This document shows, one piece after another, positions 20,109 through 29,463 of a stretch of 64,000 bases of DNA; within the stretch, counting starts at the first letter, position 1, and each line of letters opens with the position of its first letter. The translations under genes and the position numbers were made by a program. Below the pieces are notes generated by a model. It was not told the origin of the DNA. It saw only the letters and a program-made list of their open reading frames with translations, and made no database searches. This DNA comes from Corynebacterium pseudopelargi (lineage in GTDB: Bacteria; Actinomycetota; Actinomycetes; Mycobacteriales; Mycobacteriaceae). The stretch spans positions 2,046,001-2,110,000 of the forward strand of contig NZ_CP033898.1 of assembly GCF_003814005.1 (NCBI RefSeq), read 5' to 3'.

Positions 20109-23100
20109 TTATGCGGTGTCGGCGTCCGAACGCTCGTCGCGAGACAGGTTGATGCCAAGGGAGGCACCAGCCTGGTCGAAGTCGTCCTCGTCGGAGCCCG
20201 ACAGTTCCATCGGGGTGCCGTCTGCGGAAAGCACTTCCACGTTCAAGCACAGCGACTGCAGCTCCTTGAGCAACACCTTGAAGGATTCGGGGATACCCGG
20301 ATCCGGGATGTTCTCGCCCTTGACGATCGCCTCGTAGACCTTCACACGGCCAACCACGTCATCCGACTTGATGGTCAGCAGCTCCTGCAGGGTGTAGGCA
20401 GCGCCGTATGCCTGCATTGCCCACACCTCCATCTCGCCGAAGCGCTGGCCACCGAACTGAGCCTTACCACCCAGCGGCTGCTGGGTAATCATGGAGTACG
20501 GGCCGGTGGAACGTGCGTGGATCTTCTCGTCCACCAGGTGGTGGAGCTTGAGGATGTACATGTAGCCAACCGAAACCGGGTACGGGAAAGGCTCGCCGGA
20601 GCGGCCGTCGAAAAGCTGCGCCTTACCGTCGGCATCAACCATGACGTCGCCGTCGCGGTTGGGGCGCGAGTTGGCAAGAAGGCCAGCCAGCTCATCATTG
20701 GATGCACCGTCGAATACCGGGGTGGAGGTCAGCGAACCAGCAGGAACGCTGTAGAGCTCCTCGGGCAGCATCTTCATCAGCTCGGCGTTGGCGGGATCAT
20801 CGGTGTCGATTTCCCAACCAGCGGCAGCCAGCCAACCAAGGTGCACTTCCAGCACCTGGCCGATGTTCATACGACGCGGCACACCGTGGGTGTTCAAGAT
20901 GATGTCGACAGGGGTGCCATCGGGCATGAAGGGCATATCCTCGGCAGGCAGAATCTTGCCCACAACACCCTTGTTGCCGTGGCGGCCAGCGAGCTTATCG
21001 CCGTCCTGGATCTTGCGCTTTTGAGCCACATAGACGCGGATCATCTCGTTCACGCCGGGGGCGAGATCGTCGTCGTCCTCGCGGGAGAAGCGACGCACGC
21101 CGATCACCTTGCCGGTTTCGCCGTGAGGCACCTTCATGGAGGTATCGCGAACCTCGCGGGCCTTCTCGCCGAAGATGGCGCGCAGCAGGCGCTCTTCAGG
21201 GGTCAGCTCAGTTTCACCCTTCGGGGTGACCTTACCCACCAGGATGTCGCCGTCACGCACGTCAGCACCGATGCGCACGATACCGCGCTCATCGAGGTCC
21301 TTGAGCACGTCTTCGGAAACATTCGGCAGCTCACGGGTGATTTCCTCGGCACCGAGCTTGGTGTCGCGGGCATCGATCTCGTGCTCTTCGATGTGGATGG
21401 AGGTGAGCACATCTTCTTCAACCAGGCGCTGGTTCAAGATGATGGCGTCCTCGTAGTTGTGGCCTTCCCAAGGCATGAATGCCACGAGCAGGTTGCGGCC
21501 AAGCGCCATCTCACCGTTGTGGGTGCCGGGGCCATCGGCAATAACCTGGCCGGCCTCGACACGGTCGCCGATGCTTACCAGCGGCTTCTGGTTGTAGCTG
21601 GTGCCCTGGTTGGTGCGCTCGAACTTACGCAGACGGTAGGTATCGCGGATGCCCTCATCGTCCATGATGGTGATGAAGTCTGCAGAGACGTTCTCAACAG
21701 CACCGGACTTCTTGCTAATCAGCAGATCGCCGGCGTCGTAGGCGGCACGCAGCTCCATGCCGGTACCAACCAGCGGAGCCTCGGAACGCACCAGCGGCAC
21801 AGCCTGACGCTGCATGTTCGCACCCATGAGGGCACGGTTTGCATCGTCGTGCTCCAGGAAGGGAATCATGGCGGTTGCCACGGAGACCATCTGGCGAGGC
21901 GAAACGTCCATGTAGTCGATGGCGTCGCCGGAAACGACCTGGATATCGCCGTTCTTCACGCGCACGGTGACGCGCTCTTCGAGGATCTTGCCGTCCTTAT
22001 CAAAAGGAGTGTTGGCCTGCGCCACCACATAGCGGTCTTCCTCATCAGCGGTGAGGTAATCAACCTGATCGGTGACAACACCGTCGACCACCTTGCGGTA
22101 AGGGGTCTCGATGAAGCCGAAGGCGTTGACGCGGGCATAGGAAGCCAGCGAGCCGATCAGACCAATGTTCGGGCCTTCGGGAGTCTCAATCGGGCACATA
22201 CGGCCGTAGTGCGAGGGGTGCACGTCGCGCACCTCGATGCCGGCGCGCTCACGAGACAGGCCGCCGGGGCCAAGCGCAGACAAACGACGCTTGTGGGTCA
22301 GACCAGACAGGGAGTTGTTCTGGTCCATGAACTGCGAGAGCTGGGAGGTGCCGAAGAACTCGCGGATTGCAGCCGAAACGGGACGCACGTTGATCAGCGA
22401 GGTAGGCGTGATCGATTCTGCGTCTTGGGTGGTCATGCGCTCACGCACGACGCGCTCCATGCGGGAAAGACCAACGCGAACCTGGTTTTGGATCAACTCA
22501 CCCACGGTGCGCAGACGACGGTTACCAAAGTGGTCGATATCGTCGGTTTCCACGGGGATGACGATGCCCTCAGGCGAGGTCATGCTGGTTTCACCTGCGT
22601 GCAGGCGCACCAGGTATTCGATGGTGGTAGCGATGTCTTCTTCCGTAAGAGTCATCAGACCCTCGTTATCGCCACCAAGACCGAGCTTGCGGTTGACCTT
22701 GTAGCGGCCCACCTTGGCTAGGTCATAGCGCTTTGCACGGAAGAAGGAATTATCCAGCAGCGATTGAGCCAGATCGCGGGTCGGCTGCTCGCCTGGACGC
22801 TGCTTGCGGTAGATCTCCAGCAGCGCTTCATCGGTGCTAGCAACGTTGTCTGCCTCAAGGGTAGACATCATGATCTCGGAGAAGCCGAAGCGCTCCTTGA
22901 TCTGCTCGGTGGTCCAACCCAGAGCCTTCAACAGCACGGTGACAGGCTGGCGACGCTTGCGGTCGATGCGAACGCCAACGGTATCGCGCTTGTCCACGTC
23001 GAACTCGAGCCACGCACCGCGGGAAGGAATCACCTTCACGGAGTGCAGGGGACGCTCGGTGGACTTATCGATGGTCTGGTCGAAGTACACACCAGGGGAA

Positions 23101-23603
23101 CGAACAAGCTGCGACACCACAACACGCTCGGTGCCGTTGACGATGAACGTGCCCTTGTCGGTCATCATCGGGAAATCGCCGATGAACACCGTCTGAGACT
23201 TGATCTCTTGGGTGTCGTTGTTAATGAACTCCGCCGTGACGTAGAGAGGCGCGGAGTAGTTGATGTCTTTATCTTTAGCCTCGTCGATGGTGTTTTTCAT
23301 GTCCTCGAAGCGTGGCTCCGAGAGCGACAAAGACATATTGCCGGAGTAATCCTGAATAGGAGAAAGCTCCTCTAGGATGTCCTCCAACCCGCTGGTTACG
23401 CGGGCATCAGGGCCCAACTCCTCCTGCTTCTTGGCGCGCCACTCAGGCGTACCAATCAGCCATGCAAAGGAATCGAGCTGAATATCGAGAAGTCCCGGGA
23501 CCTCGATAGGTTCGGTAATTTTTGCGAACGAATAACGTTCGGGAGCCCCAGGGATGTCGGCCTTGGTCTGGCGGGAGACTGCCAAGATGGGTCCTTCCAG
23601 CAC
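20109..23603 (-). CDS. rpoB: RNA polymerase subunit beta
   Basis: 1164 aa from the GTG at 23603, which gives the usual corynebacterial N-terminus ([13 protein letters not shown]). An ATG frame extends to 23660 but adds residues not found in the family. The rifampicin region ([20 protein letters not shown] and [11 protein letters not shown]) is wild type at the residues that commonly change in resistance. The catalytic-site neighbours ([18 protein letters not shown]-type [10 protein letters not shown]) and the C-terminal [18 protein letters not shown] are intact. Two candidate promoters lie in the 208-nt gap upstream. Forms an operon with rpoC. Confidence 0.98.
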   Translation of the reverse strand: MLEGPILAVSRQTKADIPGAPERYSFAKITEPIEVPGLLDIQLDSFAWLIGTPEWRAKKQEELGPDARVTSGLEDILEELSPIQDYSGNMSLSLSEPRFEDMKNTIDEAKDKDINYSAPLYVTAEFINNDTQEIKSQTVFIGDFPMMTDKGTFIVNGTERVVVSQLVRSPGVYFDQTIDKSTERPLHSVKVIPSRGAWLEFDVDKRDTVGVRIDRKRRQPVTVLLKALGWTTEQIKERFGFSEIMMSTLEADNVASTDEALLEIYRKQRPGEQPTRDLAQSLLDNSFFRAKRYDLAKVGRYKVNRKLGLGGDNEGLMTLTEEDIATTIEYLVRLHAGETSMTSPEGIVIPVETDDIDHFGNRRLRTVGELIQNQVRVGLSRMERVVRERMTTQDAESITPTSLINVRPVSAAIREFFGTSQLSQFMDQNNSLSGLTHKRRLSALGPGGLSRERAGIEVRDVHPSHYGRMCPIETPEGPNIGLIGSLASYARVNAFGFIETPYRKVVDGVVTDQVDYLTADEEDRYVVAQANTPFDKDGKILEERVTVRVKNGDIQVVSGDAIDYMDVSPRQMVSVATAMIPFLEHDDANRALMGANMQRQAVPLVRSEAPLVGTGMELRAAYDAGDLLISKKSGAVENVSADFITIMDDEGIRDTYRLRKFERTNQGTSYNQKPLVSIGDRVEAGQVIADGPGTHNGEMALGRNLLVAFMPWEGHNYEDAIILNQRLVEEDVLTSIHIEEHEIDARDTKLGAEEITRELPNVSEDVLKDLDERGIVRIGADVRDGDILVGKVTPKGETELTPEERLLRAIFGEKAREVRDTSMKVPHGETGKVIGVRRFSREDDDDLAPGVNEMIRVYVAQKRKIQDGDKLAGRHGNKGVVGKILPAEDMPFMPDGTPVDIILNTHGVPRRMNIGQVLEVHLGWLAAAGWEIDTDDPANAELMKMLPEELYSVPAGSLTSTPVFDGASNDELAGLLANSRPNRDGDVMVDADGKAQLFDGRSGEPFPYPVSVGYMYILKLHHLVDEKIHARSTGPYSMITQQPLGGKAQFGGQRFGEMEVWAMQAYGAAYTLQELLTIKSDDVVGRVKVYEAIVKGENIPDPGIPESFKVLLKELQSLCLNVEVLSADGTPMELSGSDEDDFDQAGASLGINLSRDERSDADTA
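20606..20617 (-). repeat. copy of 12-base element AGCTTTTCGACG (in rpoB)
   Basis: Exact 12-mer on the minus strand. It encodes L-F-D in [10 protein letters not shown], a conserved protein segment, so coding constraint alone may explain it. Confidence 0.55.
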
Positions 23604-23687
23604 CTCGCGCGGATGATGGCCCCGCAATATTGACCACCAAAACCGCTGGTAAATGAGCATTTCGGTCTGCTAAGGAATCATCGTGCA

Positions 23688-23713
23688 CAGATAGCACGGA
23701 ATGACCTTGTCAA
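23688..23713 (-). promoter_or_regulatory. rpoB: possible rpoB promoter (proximal)
   Basis: Minus strand TTGACA (23708-23713), a perfect -35, with an extended -10 TGC-TATCTG (23688-23693) only 14 nt away. The short spacer lowers confidence. Confidence 0.4.
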
Positions 23714-23782
23714 GTTGTCGTTTTCCTCGAACTTGAACAAGGCCAGAGCTTCTATCCAACACGGATTCCAGCGCAACGGTTT

Positions 23783-23811
23783 AGCTTATACCCCCAAAGC
23801 CAAAGCGTCAA
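23783..23811 (-). promoter_or_regulatory. rpoB: possible rpoB promoter (distal)
   Basis: Minus strand TTGACG (23806-23811), 17-nt spacer, TAAGCT (23783-23788), overlapping a TATAAG. The -35 touches the stop codon of the DUF3068 gene. Would give a leader of about 175 nt. Confidence 0.5.
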
Positions 23812-24939
23812 CTACTTTTTTGGTTGCTCCCCCGCCGGTCTGCTAGGGGGAAGGTTGAGATCCTCAGCAGCAGCGGATGCATCTTTGAGGGGAATATACA
23901 TGGTCGAATCCTGGTCTAGGGTAGCCGCCCCTTGCGGCGTGTCGCTAGCAGTGGATCCAGCATCGTCGCCACCGCCTGCTTCCGGCTGAGGCTTGTTCTG
24001 CTTATTGCCAGTACCGAAGGCGCCGAAAAGCCCAATGAGCGTCAACAACCCACCCAGGCCTGCAATACCCCAGCAGATATAGCGCCAGATATGCCAATCG
24101 GGGAACTGGTCCGTTTCTGCAAGCAGCTCCTCGGCCTGCTGCTCATTCAAGCTGCCATTAAACAACATGCCCACAGCCACCCGCTCGCCGGTATTGGTGG
24201 CGTAGTAATCGTCGATATGCTCCTCTAAGCCCACAACAAGCCCCGTGGCCTGATCCACGAGAAACTCGCGGGTACCGGAGTGATAGAGATAGGCGGTGAT
24301 CTGCTTATCATCGCGAGGAACCGAGACGGTGTTTTGCACCGCGGCATAATTCAAGGCCACGTTTTTGGGCTCAATACGCTGCACATAGCGATACAGCGTT
24401 CTGCCATCGCGCTGCTCTTCTTGGCTAAATTCTGCCGGCAGAGCCTCACGCAGCAGCGGATCAAATACCTGGTAGGTGCTTTGCTGCGCATCGGCGGGGA
24501 ACTTCATCCACACGCCTTCGGCCTGCACCTCACGCGGGGGATTGCCAAGCTGATCCGTAACCGTCATCGGGCCGGTGATCTCACCTGTGACGCGGTCGAT
24601 CGTTACTGACCACACGCTTGCGGTAATAAGCCTATCCACCTCGTCTTGCATGCTATCGCGCATATTGGTCACACCAACTTGCAAGGTGGCATGCTCTTCG
24701 TCTGCTGCCGGGAAGATCTCGAAGTGGGTTTGGCGAGTCACCGGTGCAGTGACTTCCACATCTTTGCCAATGACTCGGCTCTGAGCCGCTTCGTCTCGCA
24801 GCGTATAGGTGCTGTGCTTGAGATCCATGGGCAACTGCACGCCCTTATCAAGCAGCACGGGGGCCAGCACACCGACCACGACAAGGAACAGGCCGATGCC
24901 GATGGCGAGCGCCGACTGAATGCGAGACTTTGGCAGCAT
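23812..24939 (-). CDS. DUF3068 membrane protein (so-called PorA family)
   Basis: 375 aa. An N-terminal membrane helix (about residues 9-31) is followed by a large beta-rich extracytoplasmic domain with the DUF3068 hallmark of a two-part structure, a second membrane helix near 288-308, and a Ser/Asp/Gly-rich cytoplasmic tail. The family is found in mycolic-acid actinobacteria; some database names call it porin PorA family, but porin activity should not be assumed. The ATG at 24939 has TAGGAT 8 nt upstream. It lies just ahead of rpoB in the same direction. Confidence 0.8.
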   Translation of the reverse strand: MLPKSRIQSALAIGIGLFLVVVGVLAPVLLDKGVQLPMDLKHSTYTLRDEAAQSRVIGKDVEVTAPVTRQTHFEIFPAADEEHATLQVGVTNMRDSMQDEVDRLITASVWSVTIDRVTGEITGPMTVTDQLGNPPREVQAEGVWMKFPADAQQSTYQVFDPLLREALPAEFSQEEQRDGRTLYRYVQRIEPKNVALNYAAVQNTVSVPRDDKQITAYLYHSGTREFLVDQATGLVVGLEEHIDDYYATNTGERVAVGMLFNGSLNEQQAEELLAETDQFPDWHIWRYICWGIAGLGGLLTLIGLFGAFGTGNKQNKPQPEAGGGDDAGSTASDTPQGAATLDQDSTMYIPLKDASAAAEDLNLPPSRPAGEQPKK

Positions 24940-24947
24940 GAGGTCTG

Positions 24948-24953
24948 ATCCTA
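24948..24953 (-). promoter_or_regulatory. -10 box of leaderless DUF3068 gene
   Basis: TAGGAT on the minus strand, 8 nt before the ATG at 24939. It directly adjoins the stop codon of the upstream dehydrogenase gene (24954-24956). Confidence 0.55.
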
Positions 24954-25811
24954 CTATTGAGCCGGGTTGATCTTATTGCGGTACACCAACATAGCGGAGA
25001 AATCCTCATCTCCCCTACCCTGCTCCTGCTGGCCTTCCAGGCTCTCAAGGGCAGCGGCGGTAGCCGGCAGCACAGTATTGGCGCTGCGCAACATCAAGCC
25101 CACATCTTTAGCAATGGCATCCACGGTGAAATCACCCGGGCAGGTTTCACGCTCGCCGAGGACAAACGGCGCCTTCATGTTCTTTAAAAAGGCCAAACCA
25201 GTAGAGTCCAGCATCTCCAGAGCCTCTTGAGCATCCACATCATTAGAAGCCGCAAGCTGCAATGCCTCCAGCACGCCCTGAGCGCTGACAGCCAGGGCAA
25301 GGTTGGCCATAAGTTTGCCGGTTGCAGCCTTGGCCGCGGAGTCCACCACTTTGAGGCGCTCAGGATTGGCAGCGGCCCACGGAGCCACAACTTTGGCCAC
25401 CAGCTCACGAGCTTGGGCGTCGGCGCCGCCAACGTAGACGCCCAGCTTGCCCTCACGAGCAGGGCCAAGTGAGCCAACCACGGGAGTTGCCACGTAAGTG
25501 GGAACGGCCTCTGCAAAATCGGAAGTATCTGCTGGGGATACGGTGGTGGCGTCCGCCCAGGGCACCCCATCGGGAATTAGGTTGGCATCGAGCACAACTT
25601 CCTTGATCTGCGGCGGGCCGAAAAGGCAGGTCCCCACCAGATCAGCACCACTTACTGCCTCTGCGGGAGAGTTGGCGAGGGTCGCGCCGGCGTCGACAAG
25701 CTTCTGTGCCTTCGCAGCGGTGCGATTCCACACCGTCACCTCATGATCTTCCAGCAAATGCAGGGCGAGCTCGGTGCCCATACGTCCAGTTCCAAGCCAT
25801 GCGATCTTCAT
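24954..25811 (-). CDS. NAD(P)-dependent dehydrogenase of the 3-hydroxyisobutyrate dehydrogenase family
   Basis: 285 aa. The N-terminal Rossmann fold has WLGTGRMGTELALHL (dinucleotide loop), and the C-terminal all-helical domain carries the catalytic lysine region AATGKLMANLALA (K-x-x-x-N of the family). Members reduce or oxidise beta-hydroxyacids or related succinate semialdehyde-type substrates; the exact substrate cannot be told. The ATG at 25811 was chosen because the fold starts there; CATGAT precedes it by 7 nt. The gene sits between the oxygenase and the DUF3068 gene in the same direction. Confidence 0.8.
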   Translation of the reverse strand: MKIAWLGTGRMGTELALHLLEDHEVTVWNRTAAKAQKLVDAGATLANSPAEAVSGADLVGTCLFGPPQIKEVVLDANLIPDGVPWADATTVSPADTSDFAEAVPTYVATPVVGSLGPAREGKLGVYVGGADAQARELVAKVVAPWAAANPERLKVVDSAAKAATGKLMANLALAVSAQGVLEALQLAASNDVDAQEALEMLDSTGLAFLKNMKAPFVLGERETCPGDFTVDAIAKDVGLMLRSANTVLPATAAALESLEGQQEQGRGDEDFSAMLVYRNKINPAQ

Positions 25812-25855
25812 GTGCCCCATCATGCCAAAGCACAAGGCCAATGCGCCGAAATACT

Positions 25856-25897
25856 GACACCGCAGCCCCCACTGTGATCGGTGGAGGCTGCGGTGTC
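25856..25897 (-). terminator. hairpin downstream of MpaB-type oxygenase gene
   Basis: 12-bp perfect outer stem (GACACCGCAGCC with GGCTGCGGTGTC) plus an inner CCAC/GTGG. It lies 16 nt after the oxygenase stop. There is no long T-tract (AGTATTTC follows on the minus strand), as in many corynebacterial terminators. Confidence 0.7.
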
Positions 25898-25913
25898 GCC
25901 GGCGGAGTTGGCA

Positions 25914-27251
25914 CTAGTGAGCGTCGGTAGTGGCGTCGTGTAATTGGAAGTTGCTGGGCACATCCAAGCCGTGTTCTTCGGCGTGGTGGATCTGCTCACG
26001 CAGGGCGGTCATCCACGGCGGGTTGCCTTCGCGGGAGCGTGCTTCCATGCGCTGCCAGGCATCGGTGTGCGCATCTTCCTCGCGCATTTGCGCAGCCTGC
26101 TCGCGCGCCTCAGCTTCCAGCTTCTTGGCTTCCTCAGACCAATCCAGCTCGGCCCATCGGGTGCCGCTGATCATAAAACGCGTATCTTCTTCACCCACGA
26201 TCAAAGAGAGCCCGGCCAGTGACTTTAGCGGTGCTTCGGGGTTCATCATTTCTAAGATCTCGAATAACGCGGTGGCGATTTGTTGGCGATAGCTTGAGCT
26301 CATACCGCCATTGGCAAAGATGAAGTCGGTCATCTTGCGCATCTCATCGCCGTTTTTGGGGATGATGCGCTCTTCTGCGCCCATCACGTAGAGGATGTAC
26401 GCCCAGTACATGGCCACATCGTCCCATTCCTGCCCGGAGTGTGGGCGGCCGAAGAATTCATCTAAGGCCAGCGGCAGCAGGGCGAACCACCCTTCTCCAG
26501 ACACCAGGAAGCTTGATCCGATGGGGCGGCCGAACTCATTAAAGTGCTCCGGACCCCAGAGCTTTTCTAGGTAGCGATTTGCCTGTGCGTGCGCGAGGCG
26601 GACACGAACGGCAGATTTAAAGCCCTCGCTATAACGGTCGAATACGCCGTGGAGTCCGGTATTGACAAAGAACTCGCTGGTTTCCATCGCGCGCTGTAGT
26701 GGGCGCAGCTCAAACATCTGGGTTTCGCCGGTAGCGGCGGAGGTTCGATCCTCCATGGTGGTGGCCCAGTAGCCGAAGGCGAAGGTGAGAAACTCTGAGG
26801 TTTCGGTGGTGTTGCAGTAGGCCACGCGCCCGCGTTCTGCGGCCTCCAAGTCGATCCACTCAGGAATATGGTCGAGCTGTTCAAAGAGTGCAACGAGCTC
26901 GGGCTCGGGGTTTTCTACCTTGTCAATGCCCTGCTCTAAGGCCAACTCGAAATCGGCGCGAGCTTGCTTGGATCCCACACGCTTGAACATCTCGGCCACG
27001 GCGGCGCCTAGCTCGTCGGTTTGCCACATGTGGTCGTCGAGCAGGCGAGTTTGTGCCGTGTCGTAGCTCCAGTCATCGCGCACATGGTGCCACTTATCAA
27101 AGAGGTTGTGGCGCACAGTACTCCAAGAGGGTCGTTCGGTGCGGCGTCGTGGCGAAGGGCGAAGCGGCATTCCGTCGCGGTAGAAGTAGCGGAAGTCCTC
27201 GTAGGGATTCTCAGAGCGGGGAAGCGTTGGCAGCTCGTTGATCGCGTTCAT
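25914..27251 (-). CDS. oxygenase MpaB family (latex-clearing-protein-like) protein
   Basis: 445 aa, no signal peptide. The conserved core PLQRAMETSEFFVNTGLHGV followed by AVRVRLAHAQANR matches the MpaB/Lcp group (DUF2236), heme- or metal-dependent oxygenases acting on lipids, mycophenolate precursors or rubber. The Arg and His of RVRLAHA are the residues usually conserved around the cofactor. The substrate is unknown. The ATG at 27251 has AAGGA 7 nt upstream. It has its own promoter with an inverted repeat just downstream, and a terminator hairpin, so it is probably a single, regulated gene. Confidence 0.7.
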   Translation of the reverse strand: MNAINELPTLPRSENPYEDFRYFYRDGMPLRPSPRRRTERPSWSTVRHNLFDKWHHVRDDWSYDTAQTRLLDDHMWQTDELGAAVAEMFKRVGSKQARADFELALEQGIDKVENPEPELVALFEQLDHIPEWIDLEAAERGRVAYCNTTETSEFLTFAFGYWATTMEDRTSAATGETQMFELRPLQRAMETSEFFVNTGLHGVFDRYSEGFKSAVRVRLAHAQANRYLEKLWGPEHFNEFGRPIGSSFLVSGEGWFALLPLALDEFFGRPHSGQEWDDVAMYWAYILYVMGAEERIIPKNGDEMRKMTDFIFANGGMSSSYRQQIATALFEILEMMNPEAPLKSLAGLSLIVGEEDTRFMISGTRWAELDWSEEAKKLEAEAREQAAQMREEDAHTDAWQRMEARSREGNPPWMTALREQIHHAEEHGLDVPSNFQLHDATTDAH

Positions 27252-27333
27252 GGTGGTTCCTTACAGGCATTCGGGGCGGTGCAGTTATCGGAAGAAAACA
27301 AGCCGGGTGGTGCTTGTGTAGGAAATTCACAGA

Positions 27334-27353
27334 ACACCAAGTGTGCTCGGTGT
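27334..27353 (-). promoter_or_regulatory. inverted repeat downstream of oxygenase promoter (possible operator)
   Basis: ACACCAAG and CTCGGTGT form an 8-bp dyad with one G-T pair and a 4-nt centre. It lies just after the expected transcription start. A repressor site or a leader hairpin are both possible. Confidence 0.4.
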
Positions 27354-27361
27354 CACTTGCG

Positions 27362-27390
27362 ACTATAACGCCGGTCACATTGCGCTTCAA
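27362..27390 (-). promoter_or_regulatory. promoter of MpaB-type oxygenase gene
   Basis: Minus strand TTGAAG (27385-27390), 17-nt spacer, TATAGT (27362-27367). Leader of about 100 nt. The rest of the gap to the ECF ATPase gene (27391-27499) shows nothing. Confidence 0.65.
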
Positions 27391-27499
27391 GTGATGCACA
27401 ATATATCCACCCCGAGCTGTGCAGCAAGCACAAGGAACCCACCGCGCCTGCAAGAACGCATTAACGAGGAAGAAGGAGATCAGGAAAGCCCGAAAGCCA

Positions 27500-28795
27500 T
27501 CAGCTCAAGGGCAGATCCACAACAAAATCAGAAATATGAGCGAAGTCTTGCTCATGACAACTCCACACCACGCTCGGCAGCCCCTCATGCAGCGCAGCAA
27601 GGCCACGTTCGCGTAAGTGCTCATGCCACTTTCCTTGAACAAAGCGCTGCATCAACACCGCAAGCTGCTCAATGCCGGCAGTATCAAGGCCCACGGTAGG
27701 TTCGTCCAGAAAAATCGCGCCCGGGCCACGGACGATGGCACACGCAAATGCCAATAAGCGTCGCTGAGAGCTCGGCAGATCAAGGGGGTGCAACTGGGCA
27801 ACCTCCTCTAAACCGCACCAAGCAAGTGCAGCCTCGGCATGGGCTTGATCGCTACCCAAAGACACCTCCCGCAATGCGCTGGGCTGCGAAAAGGCTTGGT
27901 CCATCGCCGTTGGCACCCAGCCAATGGTTGGAGCCTGCACCTGGCCTTGGTGCGGAATCAGCCCTGCTGCTGCGAGCATGAGCGTGGTTTTACCGCAACC
28001 ATTTGCGCCTCGAAGGTGCGTGATAGCCCCTGCCGGAAAGCGCAGGCTCACAGGGCCTAAGGCAAAGGTAGGTGCAGCACCGCGCTCAGCCTTAGGCCCA
28101 GCACCGCGTCCTGGCTTAGACCCAGCACCGCGCCAGCCACTGCGCCCACCACCGCGCCCAGCCTTGCGCTCCCCGCGGTGCACAATCACCTCGTTTAAGA
28201 CAACGTCATTGTCTTGCGCCGCAGCCTCTACGCCTTGTTCCAGCGGCAGGTATGAACCCTGTTGCAGTTGCGGCCGCGGTGGCTGCATCGGGTGCAGCAC
28301 ACCTTCGCGGTATTCAAAGCTTTCGGCATCATCGGCCAGCACGGTCCAGCGGCGATCGCAGATGCTCACCTCACCATCAAAGCCGTTTATCACCTGCGCG
28401 AGTGTTGCTTGCGCTGCGGTATCGCAGCCATCGAGGGGGCAATCTAATACCAGGCCAGACGGCTGCACGAGTAAGGCGCTGGCGATGGCCACTCTGCGGG
28501 TTTGGCCGGTAGAAAGGCTCGCTGGGTCTCGTTGGAGCAGCGGTGTAAGCCCCCATTGCTCGGCAGCCTTGGCAATGCGTGCAAACATCTCATCGCGCGG
28601 CACTGCCAATTGCTCCATGCCAAAGGCCAGCTCTTGTTCAACGGTGGCTCTCAGCAGGCTGATGTGTGCCGCTGCATCATTGCCAACCCACGCCGCCCCC
28701 GTGTGTTCTGCCATCTCCCAGGCGTATTGACTCAAGCCGCTGCCAGAGGCACCCCAGATATATCGGCGTGAGTGCTGTCCTTGCTGCTCTTGCAT
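27500..28795 (-). CDS. fused two-domain ECF transporter ATPase (EcfA-EcfA')
   Basis: 431 aa from the ATG at 28795, which shares one base with the EcfT stop. Two ABC ATPase domains are joined by a basic Gly/Arg linker (about residues 207-240). Domain 1 has a degenerate Walker A (GASGSGLS, Leu for Lys at 21) and Cys119 at the catalytic Glu position, but a good signature LSTGQ. Domain 2 has intact Walker A (GANGCGKTT) and Walker B (IFLDEPT) but a poor signature LPSSQ. In a head-to-tail pair this leaves one competent site (domain 2 Walker motifs with domain 1 signature). It energises uptake with EcfT and the S component. Confidence 0.85.
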   Translation of the reverse strand: MQEQQGQHSRRYIWGASGSGLSQYAWEMAEHTGAAWVGNDAAAHISLLRATVEQELAFGMEQLAVPRDEMFARIAKAAEQWGLTPLLQRDPASLSTGQTRRVAIASALLVQPSGLVLDCPLDGCDTAAQATLAQVINGFDGEVSICDRRWTVLADDAESFEYREGVLHPMQPPRPQLQQGSYLPLEQGVEAAAQDNDVVLNEVIVHRGERKAGRGGGRSGWRGAGSKPGRGAGPKAERGAAPTFALGPVSLRFPAGAITHLRGANGCGKTTLMLAAAGLIPHQGQVQAPTIGWVPTAMDQAFSQPSALREVSLGSDQAHAEAALAWCGLEEVAQLHPLDLPSSQRRLLAFACAIVRGPGAIFLDEPTVGLDTAGIEQLAVLMQRFVQGKWHEHLRERGLAALHEGLPSVVWSCHEQDFAHISDFVVDLPLS

Positions 28796-29463
28796 CAGAT
28801 CACCACCGCGATGCAGACCAAGGCAGTAATGAGTACACAAAGCCATCTTAAGACCTGCTCGGCGGTGCGGTCAGCTACTGGGTAGAGCACGGTGCGTGGT
28901 CCTGGCCTGGCAATGCCGGTGCGTTGGAGGGGTCTGCTGCGCACTGCGGCGTCGGTGACCATGCCCACGATGAGGGGCAAGAGCACGTTATTCCACGAGA
29001 ACTTGCGCACCTTCATGCCTCGCGAGCGTTGAATCTCTTCAATGGTGCTCAGGCGCTGCTGGGCTAGTTGGGTCATTCGGCTAATGGAGCCCAGGATAAA
29101 AACCACCGGTGCGGGCACTTTGGTGCTCATGGCGCGAAGCATCTCGTCGGCGTCGATAAAGCTAAAAAAGAGCAGCCCTGAGCCTAGGATCGCGGCGAAG
29201 CGGAGGCTGAGTTCTGCTGCCGATTGCCATTGGCCAAACAGGCCATACATCAAGCTAAAGGAGGCCACTGCTGGAAGCCCGAGTGCTGCGGTGGCAAGCA
29301 GCACTGCCTTGCGCCTAGCCAGCAGGCCTACAACGATCACTCCGGCAAGCCCAATGGCGGATGCCACCACATTGTTTAAGGCGCTGAGCAGCACCATGGA
29401 GCATCCGGCGAAGGTAAGCAGCGTAAATGGGTGCAGACGCACGGCAGGCAAACCTAGGGGCAC
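28795..29463 (-). CDS. ecfT: energy-coupling factor transporter transmembrane protein EcfT
   Basis: 222 aa with about five to six hydrophobic segments and a C-terminal cytoplasmic region. The coupling helix motif with small residues and arginine, here IEEIQRSRGMKVR, is the sequence expected for EcfT contact with the ATPase; a second ARG-like motif lies in VRSRPLQRTGIARPG. GTG start at 29463 shares one base with the S-component stop, and its own stop overlaps the ATPase start, so S, T and A are translated as one unit. Confidence 0.88.
   Translation of the reverse strand: MPLGLPAVRLHPFTLLTFAGCSMVLLSALNNVVASAIGLAGVIVVGLLARRKAVLLATAALGLPAVASFSLMYGLFGQWQSAAELSLRFAAILGSGLLFFSFIDADEMLRAMSTKVPAPVVFILGSISRMTQLAQQRLSTIEEIQRSRGMKVRKFSWNNVLLPLIVGMVTDAAVRSRPLQRTGIARPGPRTVLYPVADRTAEQVLRWLCVLITALVCIAVVI

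Noticed and set aside
20040..22721. 893-codon open frame opposite rpoB
   Set aside because: Antisense shadow of a long GC-rich gene with strong codon bias; no ribosome site, no family features.
23604..23660. longer rpoB N-terminus from the ATG at 23660
   Set aside because: The extra 19 residues are absent in corynebacterial RpoB; the GTG at 23603 gives the conserved N-terminus.
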